Positions 1-8,632 of a stretch of 64,000 nt of DNA are shown in pieces. The position numbers were made by a program, and so were the translations under genes. The DNA comes from an uncultured Thioclava sp. Lineage in GTDB: Bacteria; Pseudomonadota; Alphaproteobacteria; Rhodobacterales; Rhodobacteraceae. The DNA lies in NCBI RefSeq assembly GCF_913064665.1, contig NZ_CAJYBT010000013.1:26329-90328 (forward strand), in the 5' to 3' direction. Each line of letters opens with the position of its first letter. Position 1 is the stretch's first letter. The notes below the pieces were generated by a model. It searched no databases. It was not told the origin of the DNA and saw only the letters and a program-made list of their open reading frames with translations.

Positions 1-271
1 TGTAAAGCGCGCCCATTTGCGGCGCCTGCCTGTCTGTCTTGGCGCAACCATCAGCGCGCAACTGCTGCCAGATACGCGCTGAGGGGCGGGATTTCAACCC
101 ATTTGCGCCCCCTGCCCCGAAACGCAGCGCTGACGTGGCGCTGACGGGGCCCTGCTACCCCTGCAAGACGGCTTTGCGCCGAAACCCGCGACGGGATCGG
201 GGGATCGAACCGTTAATCCTTACATGCGCCGCGCATTGGCGCATGGACCTATGACGCAACAGGAGCCCGCT

Positions 272-781
272 ATGCCCAGCCTTCTCAATCGCTACGCCAC
301 GCCGCTGATCACCGGGCTGTTTCTGGTCTCGCTGATCTCGGGGATAGCGCTGTTCTTTCACTGGGGCAGCAACTGGTTTCACAGCATGCATGTTTGGCTG
401 TCGATGGTGCTGATCGTGCCTTTCGTGCTGCATATCTGGCGCAATTGGCGGCCGATGACCTGCTATCTCAAACGCGCGCCGATGGCGATTGCAATGGCGG
501 TTTCGCTGGTGGCCGCTCTGGCCTTTGTCGTGCCCCAGATCGGCGCGTCCTCAAGTCGCGGCGCGCGCGGTGGCCCGCCGCAATTTGCCTTGGCGCAAAA
601 GCTGCTCGATGCCCCGCTAGAGGCCGCAGCCCCGATCCTGGGCCTCAGCGCACAAGCCCTCGGCACCAAGCTGACCCAAGCCGGCTACACCGTGCGCGAC
701 ACCAGCACGCGCCTCAGCGACATCGCCACGACTTCGGGCAAATCAAGCGCTGCCCTCGCCAACCTGCTGAGCGCGCCGTAA
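272..781 (+). CDS. DUF4405 family membrane protein
   Basis: Protein of 169 aa. The ATG at 272 is chosen over upstream in-frame starts because an AGGAG lies six bases before it. Two N-terminal hydrophobic segments (about residues 9-28 and 34-52) carry histidines spaced as in the cytochrome b-like DUF4405 fold, a third segment lies near 67-82, and the rest is a soluble, Ala-rich tail. DUF4405 proteins are small integral membrane proteins with suspected heme ligation and no proven role. Nothing in the neighbourhood shows a partner. The family call rests on the HWxxxWFHxxHxW pattern and overall topology. Confidence 0.7.
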   Translation: MPSLLNRYATPLITGLFLVSLISGIALFFHWGSNWFHSMHVWLSMVLIVPFVLHIWRNWRPMTCYLKRAPMAIAMAVSLVAALAFVVPQIGASSSRGARGGPPQFALAQKLLDAPLEAAAPILGLSAQALGTKLTQAGYTVRDTSTRLSDIATTSGKSSAALANLLSAP

Positions 782-986
782 TTTCGCCCGCCCCCTGCGC
801 CCCCTGCCCAAAGGTCTTTTGCGCAATCACCCAGCGCAGAAACGTCTCGCGCTGCGCCTCGGTCAGCCGTTTCGGCCCCTGCTGGCTTTCGCTCCACGCC
901 AGAACCCCACAGACCGCCGCAATGATCAGCCGGACCCAAAACGGCCCGGAAAAGACGTTGATGATGTAACCGCCCTCCGACGGCAT
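714..986 (-). CDS. possible small membrane protein, unknown
   Basis: A convergent open frame of 90 aa from the ATG at 986, with a GTG further upstream at 1034 as an alternative. It has one clear hydrophobic segment (INVFSGPFWVRLIIAAVCGV) followed by a basic, amphipathic stretch, which looks protein-like. Against it, its 3' end runs 68 bases into the DUF4405 gene and neither start has a good ribosome binding site. I do not recognise a family. Confidence 0.35.
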   Translation of the reverse strand: MPSEGGYIINVFSGPFWVRLIIAAVCGVLAWSESQQGPKRLTEAQRETFLRWVIAQKTFGQGAQGAGEITARSAGWRGQRLICPKSWRCR

Positions 987-1049
987 CGATGTGCCAAAGT
1001 GGGTCTGCAACGATCCACAAAGGAGAGCGGTCACATCAACACTGCCGTG

Positions 1050-1092
1050 CCAAACCCGTGATGCAGAGAGGGTTTCTCGATCACGGGTTTGG
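1050..1092. repeat. 13-bp perfect inverted repeat with 17-nt spacer
   Basis: The arms ccaaacccgtgat (1050-1062) and atcacgggtttgg (1080-1092) are exact reverse complements. It sits in the roughly 450-base gap between the DUF4405 gene and the end of carbohydrate operon 1, where I see no other convincing gene apart from the weak minus-strand frame at 714-986. No T-run follows on either strand, so it is not a standard terminator. It could be a processing hairpin for the end of the minus-strand operon or a decayed mobile-element end. Confidence 0.6.
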
Positions 1093-1231
1093 AAATCGAC
1101 TTGGGAGCGGGTGAGACTTGCTGTGCTGCATGAGAACTAGATCGTTTGTCGCTCAGGTTTTAACGCTTTCCCCTCTGATGGGAGTGAACCTGCACTCACG
1201 CAAGCAAAGACAATCTCCATCAGTTCCGCTT

Positions 1232-2302
1232 TCAGCTCTCCTCCTCGAATAGATGCGCCTGCTCAGGGGCGAAGATCAGATCGACGCGCTGACCGCGCTC
1301 GAACTCTTTGTCTTCGCCAAACGCGGCGATCACGTTCTTGCCGTCCTGCATCACCAAATCGACGACCGTCTCGCTCCCAAGCCGTTCGGTCAGGGTGACC
1401 TGACCGTGTAAGACACCCTGATCGGGCGCGCAGGCCGAGATATGTTGCGGGCGCAGGCCCAGCACCGCGCGGGCACCGGGAACAAAGCGCCGTCCACGCG
1501 TGGGCACCACGATCGGGTCCATCGAAGGACGCGCAACCTTGGCGGTCTCGTTGTCTGCCGCGACAATCTCTACGTCGAGGAAATTCATCGACGGCGCACC
1601 AAGGAAGCCCGCCACGAAACGATTAACCGGGTTTTGATACAGTTCCATCGGTGCGCCCGCCTGCATCACCTGCCCATCGCGCAACACGATGATCTTATCG
1701 GCCAGTGTCATCGCCTCGACCTGATCATGGGTAACATAGATCATCGTCGTGCCAAGTTGCTTGTGCAGTTTGCCAATCTCCATGCGCATGTCCATTCGCA
1801 GCGCCGCATCGAGGTTCGAGAGCGGCTCATCGAACAAGAACACCCCCGGATTGCGCGTGATGGCCCGCCCGATGGCGACCCGTTGGCGCTGACCGCCCGA
1901 GAGTTGGCTTGGGCGACGGTCCAGCAGATGCTCCATCTGCAATATCTCGGCAGCGCGCTGGACTTTCGCGGCCTTCTCCGCCTTCGACGCATGAGCAATT
2001 GTCAGCCCGAAGGCCATATTCTCGCGCACGCTCATATGCGGAAATATTGCATAGTTTTGGAACACCATGGCGACGCCGCGGTCGCGCGGCTGCGCCTCGT
2101 TCACCCGCTGCCCACCGATTTCGAGCGTTCCATCGGTGATGTCCTCGAGCCCCGCGACCATCCGCAAAAGCGTCGATTTTCCGCAGCCCGATGGCCCGAC
2201 AAAGACGCAGAACTCGCCGTCCGCAATGTCGATATCGACGCCGCGGATCACCTCATGTCCGCCATAAGATTTGCGCAATCCGCGCAGCTTGATCTCGGCC
2301 AT
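1232..2302 (-). CDS. carbohydrate ABC transporter ATP-binding protein (MalK/UgpC type)
   Basis: The ATPase subunit energises uptake by the two permeases encoded upstream. The 356-aa protein has Walker A GPSGCGKS at residues 36-43, the LSGGQRQR signature, Walker B FLFDEP and the switch-region [12 protein letters not shown], followed by a C-terminal MalK-type regulatory (TOBE) region, the usual length for the family. The start at 2302 has a GGGAGGGG site and lies one base after the TGA of the GH32-like gene, so the two are translationally coupled. An in-frame extension to 2425 would run into that gene and is rejected. It is the last gene of the operon. Confidence 0.95.
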   Translation of the reverse strand: MAEIKLRGLRKSYGGHEVIRGVDIDIADGEFCVFVGPSGCGKSTLLRMVAGLEDITDGTLEIGGQRVNEAQPRDRGVAMVFQNYAIFPHMSVRENMAFGLTIAHASKAEKAAKVQRAAEILQMEHLLDRRPSQLSGGQRQRVAIGRAITRNPGVFLFDEPLSNLDAALRMDMRMEIGKLHKQLGTTMIYVTHDQVEAMTLADKIIVLRDGQVMQAGAPMELYQNPVNRFVAGFLGAPSMNFLDVEIVAADNETAKVARPSMDPIVVPTRGRRFVPGARAVLGLRPQHISACAPDQGVLHGQVTLTERLGSETVVDLVMQDGKNVIAAFGEDKEFERGQRVDLIFAPEQAHLFEEES

Positions 2303-2303
2303 C

Positions 2304-3296
2304 TCACGCCCCTCCCTGGTCAGGATGCGGCCCAAGTTGCAGATAGCCAGCAGCATCGACATGGACCGGCTCAGGATCGCGGATCTGCCCCACAAACGCA
2401 TCGCGCCCGTTATCGTCAAAGCCAATGATCACCAGCCCCTCCTCGGTCTGCAAAATGCGCGCGGCATAGCGCCGGCACGGGTTTGCGCCATCCAGAAATC
2501 CGGGCGCAATGCGCCAGGGCCCGCGCGGATGCTCGGCGATCAGATAGTGGTTTCCGGTCACTGGCGTCATGCCGGTCTCTGCGATGCGCGCTTCGCTCCA
2601 ATGCTCGGCCGCGGTGCAAAACAGGCAATACCACCGCCCGTTCACCGTGAAGACCTGCGGCACTTCAAGCTGGCCATAGCCGCCCGTGAACACCGGGGGC
2701 TGCAACTCCCAGTGCATCAGATCGCGGGAGGTTGCCAAGCCGATCGCCCCTGCGGCATTGCCCTCGGCGATCCCCGAGGCGCGGCCGGTGAAATACATCA
2801 GCCAGCCCTCACCCGCTGGATCACGCATAACCCACGGATCCCGCATTGCCCGGTCATGCCAGTGACCGCGCTGGTGCTCGGCCTCGTAGAAGGTCGCATT
2901 CGGGCCAGTCATATCCAGACAAAGCCCGTCGCCGACCCGGGTCCAATTGTGCAAGTCGTGCGACGTGGCATGACCGATACGCTGATACAGCGCCTGCTCA
3001 GAGCGCCGGCCACCCGTATAGAACAGGTGCCACAGCCCCTGCTCATCGCGCAGCACCGAGCCCGTCCATGTCACCATGTCGTCCCACGCGGGTTCCGGCG
3101 CAGGGGCCAGCGAGGTACCCAAGTGATGCCAGTTTTTCAGATCATCCGAGACGGCATGCCCTTGGCTGACATTGAAGTGACGCAGCTCCGGATTGCCCAG
3201 CGACTTGTCGGCTTTGAGAAACCACGCATGCCAGCGCGCGCCATCATGGGCATACCAGCTGTCCCAGACCCATTGGTTTTCGAGTGAGAGAACCAT
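2304..3296 (-). CDS. glycoside hydrolase family 32-like protein
   Basis: A 330-aa cytoplasmic enzyme (no signal peptide) of the five-bladed beta-propeller GH32/43/68 type, expected to hydrolyse the oligosaccharide brought in by the surrounding ABC transporter; a fructoside is the natural guess. The three expected acidic positions are visible: Asp12 in WVWDSW, where the nucleophile of the NDPN box sits; Asp153 in the RDP motif; and Glu211 in LEVPQVF, in the place of the EC-box acid/base. The N-terminal box is not the classical WMNDPNG, and GH32's C-terminal beta-sandwich is absent, so this is a short divergent branch and the true substrate may differ from sucrose or fructans. Confidence 0.75.
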   Translation of the reverse strand: MVLSLENQWVWDSWYAHDGARWHAWFLKADKSLGNPELRHFNVSQGHAVSDDLKNWHHLGTSLAPAPEPAWDDMVTWTGSVLRDEQGLWHLFYTGGRRSEQALYQRIGHATSHDLHNWTRVGDGLCLDMTGPNATFYEAEHQRGHWHDRAMRDPWVMRDPAGEGWLMYFTGRASGIAEGNAAGAIGLATSRDLMHWELQPPVFTGGYGQLEVPQVFTVNGRWYCLFCTAAEHWSEARIAETGMTPVTGNHYLIAEHPRGPWRIAPGFLDGANPCRRYAARILQTEEGLVIIGFDDNGRDAFVGQIRDPEPVHVDAAGYLQLGPHPDQGGA

Positions 3297-3302
3297 ATCG
3301 AC

Positions 3303-4181
3303 TTATCCTTTCACGCCCGTCGTGGCGATAGAGGCGATGAACGCCCGTTGTAGCGCCAGGTAAAAGGCGAGGACCGGCACCGTGATCAGTGTCAGGTAAG
3401 CCATGATCTCGCCCCAGGCTGGGCTGAGTTGGAAGAAATATTGCAGGCCGACCATCACGGGCCGATATTGCTCTTGCTGGACCACGATCAGCGGCCAGAG
3501 GTACTGGTTGTACATCACAAGGAATTTCAAGATCGCCGCGGTGGCGATTACCGGGCCCGAAAGCGGCAGGACCACACGCAGATAGATCTGCAGCCAACTG
3601 GCCCCCTCCACCCGCGCCGCCTCGATCAGCTCCTCCGGCAGGCCCTTGAAATACTGCACGAAGAGGAAAATCGTCAGCCCGTCCGCGATCCACGGAATGA
3701 TCTGCACGCGGTAGCTGTCGAGCCAGCCCCATTCCAGCCCGGACAGGCCCAGCCACGGCAGTTTCGACACTTCCAGCAGCAGCGGAATCGCGATGGTCTC
3801 AAAGGGCACAATCAGCGTGGCCAGAACGATCGACAGCATCACGTCGCGCCCCCGCCATTGCAGAAAAACAAAGGAGAACCCAGCCAGCGAACAGACGAGC
3901 AGCGACAGCAGAACCGTCGTACTCGTGACGAAAATCGAGTTGACCACGAACAGCCCTACCGGCGCGCGCTCAAACGCGCCCATGTAGTTATGCAGGCTCA
4001 GATCGCCCACTGGCAGGAAGGCCCGCAAGCTTGAGGTATCAGACAGCAGCTGATCGCTGGGCTTGAAGCTCGACATGACCATGAACATCAGCGGGAAGAT
4101 GAAGATCGCCGCGATCAGGATCAGCACAAGGTAGCGCACGGCAAGCCGCAGGCGGTGGTTATCGGCACGAATGGCAGCCAT
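3303..4181 (-). CDS. carbohydrate ABC transporter permease (MalG/UgpE type)
   Basis: A 292-aa inner-membrane permease with six predicted membrane spans and the cytoplasmic coupling (EAA) loop ELIEAARVEGASWLQIYLRV, which contacts the ATPase. It belongs to the BPD_transp_1 family. The start lies one base after the TGA of the other permease (TGA-G-ATG), and the GH32-like gene follows six bases after its end, so expression is polycistronic. Substrate is unknown beyond carbohydrate. Confidence 0.93.
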   Translation of the reverse strand: MAAIRADNHRLRLAVRYLVLILIAAIFIFPLMFMVMSSFKPSDQLLSDTSSLRAFLPVGDLSLHNYMGAFERAPVGLFVVNSIFVTSTTVLLSLLVCSLAGFSFVFLQWRGRDVMLSIVLATLIVPFETIAIPLLLEVSKLPWLGLSGLEWGWLDSYRVQIIPWIADGLTIFLFVQYFKGLPEELIEAARVEGASWLQIYLRVVLPLSGPVIATAAILKFLVMYNQYLWPLIVVQQEQYRPVMVGLQYFFQLSPAWGEIMAYLTLITVPVLAFYLALQRAFIASIATTGVKG

Positions 4182-4182
4182 C

Positions 4183-5250
4183 TCAGCGCTCCCTCGTCAG
4201 CCAGCGTTGCAACAGCGAAATCGATAATACGATCACGAACAAGATGACCGAAATTGTCGAGCCCCCGGCGATATCTTGCAGCCCGTAGCCGCGCTGCACG
4301 GCCTGAAAGACCAACGTCTGCGTGGAATCGAGCGGTCCGCCCTTGGTCATCACGTCGATCTGGCTGAACAGCGCAAAGGACTGCATGGTGATCACAATCA
4401 GCACCAGCACCGCCGTATGGCGCAATCCCGGCCAGGTCACGTAGCGAAAGGTCTGCCAACTCGACGATCCCTCGATCGCGGCGGCCTCGTAAAGCGTGGG
4501 CGAGATCGTTTGCAACCCGGACAGCCAGATCACCATGTGAAACCCGACGGCCTGCCAGATCGACATCACCATGATCGATCCCAGTGCAGTATGAGGGTTG
4601 CCCAGCCAGTCGACCGGGTGAAAATGCCCAAAACTCAGCCCAGCAAGCATGTTGTTAAGCAGCCCGTCATGCCCGTCATAGATGAAGCGCCACAACAGCG
4701 AGACCACGACAATCGAGACCACCACGGGCATGAAATAAATCGTTCGGAACAGTGTGATCCCGCGCAATTTCTGGTTGATCAACAAGGCCAGCCCCAAGGC
4801 GAGTCCCGCCTGCACTGGTGCTACGATCAGAACGAAGAGGCAGGTGTTCACCAGCGCCTTCCAGAACACCACGTCCCGCGCGATCACTAGATGCGCTTGC
4901 GTGCCCGTCTCCCAGCGGAACCATTCCTGCATGCCGCGATATTGCGGGGTGTCGGCGTTGCGCGTGATCGTGCGCAATGGGGGAAATTCGGGATGGCCGC
5001 TCGGATCTGTCGCGACCTTGCCGTTTGGGTCTTGCTTGGCGTCAAGCGTCACAAACGCCAGCCCCAGCATTTGCTGATAGTTCTCCAGCCCGACATAGCG
5101 CGTCGGATTCGGCGAAATCAGCCGCTGATTGGTGAGCGAAAAGCCAAAGGCCAGAATGAACGGCGTGATGATGAAGGCAAAGATCAGAACGATCCCCGGC
5201 AAGGCAAAGGCCCAGCCCTCACGGTTGGCGGATGTCAGCGAGGAGCGCAT
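4183..5250 (-). CDS. carbohydrate ABC transporter permease (MalF/UgpA type)
   Basis: A 355-aa permease, somewhat longer than the usual 290-310 aa. The extra length is a periplasmic insert of about 65 residues after the first membrane span (around residues 55-125, polar, Pro/Asp/Thr-rich). The EAA loop is LYEAAAIEGSSSWQTFRYVT. It pairs with the MalG-type permease immediately downstream. The insert recalls the periplasmic P2 loop of MalF, which contacts the binding protein, although I cannot show homology. Confidence 0.92.
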   Translation of the reverse strand: MRSSLTSANREGWAFALPGIVLIFAFIITPFILAFGFSLTNQRLISPNPTRYVGLENYQQMLGLAFVTLDAKQDPNGKVATDPSGHPEFPPLRTITRNADTPQYRGMQEWFRWETGTQAHLVIARDVVFWKALVNTCLFVLIVAPVQAGLALGLALLINQKLRGITLFRTIYFMPVVVSIVVVSLLWRFIYDGHDGLLNNMLAGLSFGHFHPVDWLGNPHTALGSIMVMSIWQAVGFHMVIWLSGLQTISPTLYEAAAIEGSSSWQTFRYVTWPGLRHTAVLVLIVITMQSFALFSQIDVMTKGGPLDSTQTLVFQAVQRGYGLQDIAGGSTISVILFVIVLSISLLQRWLTRER

Positions 5251-5280
5251 GACTCAAACTCCAGATCTTGGGGAAGACGG

Positions 5281-5307
5281 GAAGGGCACGGGTGGCCCGT
5301 GTCCTTC
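5281..5307. promoter_or_regulatory. intercistronic hairpin between binding-protein and permease genes
   Basis: A 12-bp stem (5281-5292 with 5296-5307, one G-T pair) and a three-base loop lie in the 71-base gap between the binding-protein stop and the first permease. There is no T-run, so the likely role is protecting the 3' end of the binding-protein message, as seen in other periplasmic-binding-protein operons, which raises its level over the permeases. Confidence 0.6.
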
Positions 5308-5321
5308 CGCAGGCGCAGGGC

Positions 5322-6584
5322 TTAGTTTTTCTTGTAGCCATCGTTGCGCTTGATATCGGCGTCGATCTGATCGACCGAAGCATCCAGCGTGTCAGTCACC
5401 CCAGCGCCATCGGCGATATCAGCCGCGGCCTTCTGAAACACCTTCGACTCCACGACATAGCCTGGCGTTACCGGACGTTTCTTGGCCTGCGCCTTGGACA
5501 GGTTGAAGAACACCGATAGCGCGCCGCCATCCTTGTAATTATCGGTCATCTGGGCGGCAGAGGCAGTGGCCGGTATCAGGCCAATCGCGTTCGAGAATTC
5601 CGCCAGATACTTGTCCTGAGTCGCGAATTTGATGAAATCAGCCGCGCCGTCGGGATGCTGCGAGCTCGCCGAAATTCCGAATTGCCACGAGGCCGCGCCA
5701 ATGGTCGGGCCCTGCCCGAAATCGGGCGCGGGCAGAAACTCGACATCATCGACCTTGGCCATCGTCTTGACCGCGTTCCAGTTGCCATTCCACGAAAAGG
5801 CATATTTCCCGTCGATGAAGCCGTTTTCATGATCGGCCGGATCCTGACTGGTGCCCGGCGCAAGTTTGTCTTTGAACAGCGACTGCCACCAGTTGCCCCA
5901 AGCGATCGCAGCATCGCCATTCAAAGCGCCCTCGGCCGTGTCGTAGGTCTTGCGATCGACAAGTCCGCCACCGAAGCTTTGAAGAAACGGCAAAAACGCA
6001 TAGGTATACCACTCCGACTTATCCGACATGCCAAGATCGATGGCGTAATCGAACTTGGCACTGGATTTCGCAGCCTGCAGGGCGTGGTCAAATTCATCTT
6101 TGGTCCAAGGCTTGTCCAGCGTCGGAGTGCGCAGACCAAGCTCCTTCAGCGTCGACTTGCGGGCGTAAAGCACCACTGCCGCATCCCACAGACCGATCGA
6201 ATAGAGCTTGCCATCATAGATGCCCTTGGTGCCGGGCAGGAAGTTTTTGAAATGATCCTCAGGGATCGGCAGCGGCTGCAAATAGCCCGACCAAGCCCAG
6301 TTTGGCATGATCGGCCCGTCCATATCGAGGATGTCAGGCAGCTTGCCGGCCAGTGCCGCGGCGGTCACCGAGTCATTGTAGCTGTTTTGCGGAAAGCTCT
6401 CGAGCGCAACCTTCCAGTCTGACTGGCTCGCGTTGAAATCATCGATGATCTGATTGATGATCTTGCTTTCCACCTTGTTGCCCGCGCCGTGATACCAAAT
6501 CGAAAGCGTGGTCGTCGCAAAGGCAGCATTGTACAGCCCGGTGGCGGCGATCACCGCCCCGGCTGTCACGTTGAAGAGTTTCAT
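5322..6584 (-). CDS. extracellular carbohydrate-binding protein (ABC transporter, family 1)
   Basis: A 420-aa periplasmic solute-binding protein of the SBP_bac_1 type. The start at 6584 gives a clean Sec signal peptide of about 23 residues ending in AAFA; it is preceded by AGGGAGGA and lies one base after the lacI stop. The mature part begins with the typical LSIWYHGAGNKVE strand and has the ISASSQHPDGAADFIKFAT segment near the C-terminal hinge. It captures the sugar for the permease pair downstream. The specificity cannot be read from sequence alone. Confidence 0.93.
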   Translation of the reverse strand: MKLFNVTAGAVIAATGLYNAAFATTTLSIWYHGAGNKVESKIINQIIDDFNASQSDWKVALESFPQNSYNDSVTAAALAGKLPDILDMDGPIMPNWAWSGYLQPLPIPEDHFKNFLPGTKGIYDGKLYSIGLWDAAVVLYARKSTLKELGLRTPTLDKPWTKDEFDHALQAAKSSAKFDYAIDLGMSDKSEWYTYAFLPFLQSFGGGLVDRKTYDTAEGALNGDAAIAWGNWWQSLFKDKLAPGTSQDPADHENGFIDGKYAFSWNGNWNAVKTMAKVDDVEFLPAPDFGQGPTIGAASWQFGISASSQHPDGAADFIKFATQDKYLAEFSNAIGLIPATASAAQMTDNYKDGGALSVFFNLSKAQAKKRPVTPGYVVESKVFQKAAADIADGAGVTDTLDASVDQIDADIKRNDGYKKN

Positions 6585-6585
6585 G

Positions 6586-7656
6586 TCATCCTCCCTTGGA
6601 TGTCTGGCGATCGGGTTCGAGATCAATCACGGAAGAGCGCCAGAATACGCCCCCCGGCACCCGCACGGGATCGTGCGGAGGGGGCGCCTCCTCCGAGATC
6701 AGGGACAACAAAAGCTCGGCCGAACGACGCCCCATCTCCGCATAGGGCAGCTCGACCGTGCTGAGCGACGGGTACAAGGTTTCGGCAATGGTGCGGTAAT
6801 TGTCGAAACCGGCGACCGAGATTTCTTCGGGGACACGGATGCCTCGCGTGCGCAACAGCCCGTAGAGTCGCATCGCCATCTCATCGTTGCCACAGCAGAT
6901 CACGCTTGGCCGATTGGGCAGCGCAAGCATTCGGTCCAACGCCGCGCCCAGCCATTCATGCGAGGGCCCGTCGGTCATTTTGTACCCAGTCGCGACAAGC
7001 TCGGGATCAAACTCGACCCCCGCGGCCTGCAGCGCATCGCGATACCCCGCGACGCGCAAGGGCGTGGCCAGCATGTCCTGATCCAATGTCAAATAACCGA
7101 TCCGGCGATGCCCATGCGCAATCAGGCGCTCGACCAGCGATTTTTGGCAACTTTGGTCGTCAGGCACGACGGCGGGCGTCCCTGACGCATCATAGCAATT
7201 GGCCAGAACCAGCGGACAGCCTTGCGGCACCGGATCAAACGCGACCTGCTTGTGATAATCCGCGACATAGATCAGCCCCTCGACCCGATACTGCTGAAAC
7301 GTCCGGATCAGAGAGGGAACTTTTTCGAAGCTGCCGCCAGTATCTGCGATCATCAAGGTCAGATCCTGCTGCGCGATGATTTGCTGGATCCCCTGGACGA
7401 TAAACAGGTCCGGCAGGCCCTTGGGATCTGACAACTCCGCGGTGCGCGCGATCGCGCCAGTGATCACACCAATCAACCCCGAACGGTTCGAACGCATCAT
7501 CCGCGCCGCGCTGGAGGGCACATATTCGAGACTGCGGATCGCCGCCTCAACCTTTGCACGCGTCTTCTCGCCCACGGGCGCATCACCGTTGACCACTCGC
7601 GAGACCGTCTTTGGCGAAACGCCCGCCACTTTCGCAACATCGTATATTGTGGCCAA
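6586..7656 (-). CDS. LacI-family transcriptional regulator of carbohydrate operon 1
   Basis: A 356-aa repressor. The N-terminal helix-turn-helix ATIYDVAKVAGVSPKTVSRV (residues 2-21) and hinge helix VPSSAARMMR are followed by a periplasmic-binding-protein-like sensor domain. It is the first gene of the operon: its TGA is one base from the binding-protein ATG, so regulator and transporter are co-transcribed and probably autoregulated by the palindromes upstream at 7711-7760. The inducer is presumably the transported or hydrolysed sugar. Confidence 0.95.
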   Translation of the reverse strand: MATIYDVAKVAGVSPKTVSRVVNGDAPVGEKTRAKVEAAIRSLEYVPSSAARMMRSNRSGLIGVITGAIARTAELSDPKGLPDLFIVQGIQQIIAQQDLTLMIADTGGSFEKVPSLIRTFQQYRVEGLIYVADYHKQVAFDPVPQGCPLVLANCYDASGTPAVVPDDQSCQKSLVERLIAHGHRRIGYLTLDQDMLATPLRVAGYRDALQAAGVEFDPELVATGYKMTDGPSHEWLGAALDRMLALPNRPSVICCGNDEMAMRLYGLLRTRGIRVPEEISVAGFDNYRTIAETLYPSLSTVELPYAEMGRRSAELLLSLISEEAPPPHDPVRVPGGVFWRSSVIDLEPDRQTSKGG

Positions 7657-7710
7657 AGTCTTCCCCCTTGCCGCGTTCTATCTGCACATTCGATCGCGCA
7701 TGATCAAAAA

Positions 7711-7760
7711 GACATCGATGTCATACGACTCAATGACATCGATGTCAATCGTCGTATGAC
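7711..7760. promoter_or_regulatory. double LacI-type operator with nested inverted repeat
   Basis: Two copies of the perfect palindrome gacatcgatgtc (7711-7722 and 7735-7746) lie 24 bases apart, the second extended to tgacatcgatgtca. A second inverted pair, gtcatacgac (7720-7729) and gtcgtatgac (7751-7760), brackets the downstream copy. Even-length palindromes with a central CG are typical LacI-family operators, and the site lies about 55 bases before the lacI start, so it is very likely the operon's control region. Confidence 0.85.
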
Positions 7761-7899
7761 TGCGCAAAGTCAAGCAACGCAGCTACAGCGCAAGGTACCT
7801 AGCTGAGACTGGGTGACGGGCATATTCGGCACTCGTTGGACCTGTCACGGGTCGATGCCGCCCCTTTGATAGCATTTACTGCAACAAAGGAGACGAGCG

Positions 7900-8109
7900 A
7901 TGGGACATGGGAGAACGGACGAATTCCCCCAAAATGCGGTGCGGATCGCGTTGACCAGTGGGCAGACGCGTCCGCAGGGGACTGACGATCTGGGTGTCGG
8001 CATGTCGACGCTAAGCCGATCCTCCAGAAAGATCAGCCATTCCCGCTTCCAAGTTAGGCGCATGAACGATAAGCGGCCCGTTTCTAAGATCGGGCAGCTT
8101 GAGAGCTAA
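7900..8109 (+). pseudogene. IS3-family transposase OrfA remnant
   Basis: The frame begins MGHGRTDEFPQNAVRIALTS and continues to DDLGVGMSTL, the N-terminal helix-turn-helix of IS3-type OrfA proteins. After about residue 38 the similarity stops and the frame ends at 69 aa, whereas intact OrfA is about 90-100 aa and is followed by an OrfB integrase, absent here. A purine-rich ribosome site (aaaggag) precedes the ATG, as in live elements. It is a decayed insertion sequence. Confidence 0.7.
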
Positions 8110-8250
8110 GGCGAGTCGCTACGGTCGTTGGCCTCTTGACCTGCGACGCACTACCCGCACATTCGTGCTCCCCGTGCCGCTTTCCCGGATGCTCGCAGCA
8201 TACACCTTGATCCGAGAAACAAAGCCGAACATCGGCACCGAGATCCGGTT

Positions 8251-8440
8251 ACCAACATCATCGCGTCGATGAACAGCGTGATCCGCCAGGTCTGCCGCAA
8301 CGTGAAGCAGTGGCGGAACGCGAAGACGGACCTTGCGCTGAATCGCCGTCGGCATATTTGAGGCCGCCAAGGGCTTTCGCCGCCTCAAGGCCCACAATCA
8401 GCCACCCATCCACAAGGCGCGCTTGAGAGGGGCCGCCAAA
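8251..8440 (+). pseudogene. IS256/Mutator-family transposase C-terminal remnant
   Basis: Translation from 8251 gives IIASMNSVIRQVCRNVKQWR, then breaks near 8335-8361 and resumes one base out of phase as VGIFEAAKGFRRLKAHNQPP. Both halves match the conserved C-terminus of IS256-type transposases (SxNxxIRxxxRNVKxW then AxxGFRRLKxxxxLP). The junction is explained by one inserted base and a Trp-to-stop change. The N-terminal catalytic region is missing, so it is a fossil. The bases from here to 8632 show no other recognisable feature. Confidence 0.75.
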
Positions 8441-8632
8441 AGGACGCCAGGACCTCCGTTTCCCGGATTCACAGCGGCCGCCTAACCGTCAACCACGCAG
8501 CCCCACCCACGCGTTGTTCAACATCGCGCGGGACATTTTCGCCCCACCTCAAGACCGCTTCCTTTGACAGAGCGAGAACTGATGCAAAACCGGGGCCGTC
8601 CACAAATGACACTGCCAGCGAGACGACAGCGC

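Noticed and set aside
6489..6764. Open frames antisense to the binding-protein start and lacI end
   Set aside because: Shadow frames across well-supported genes.
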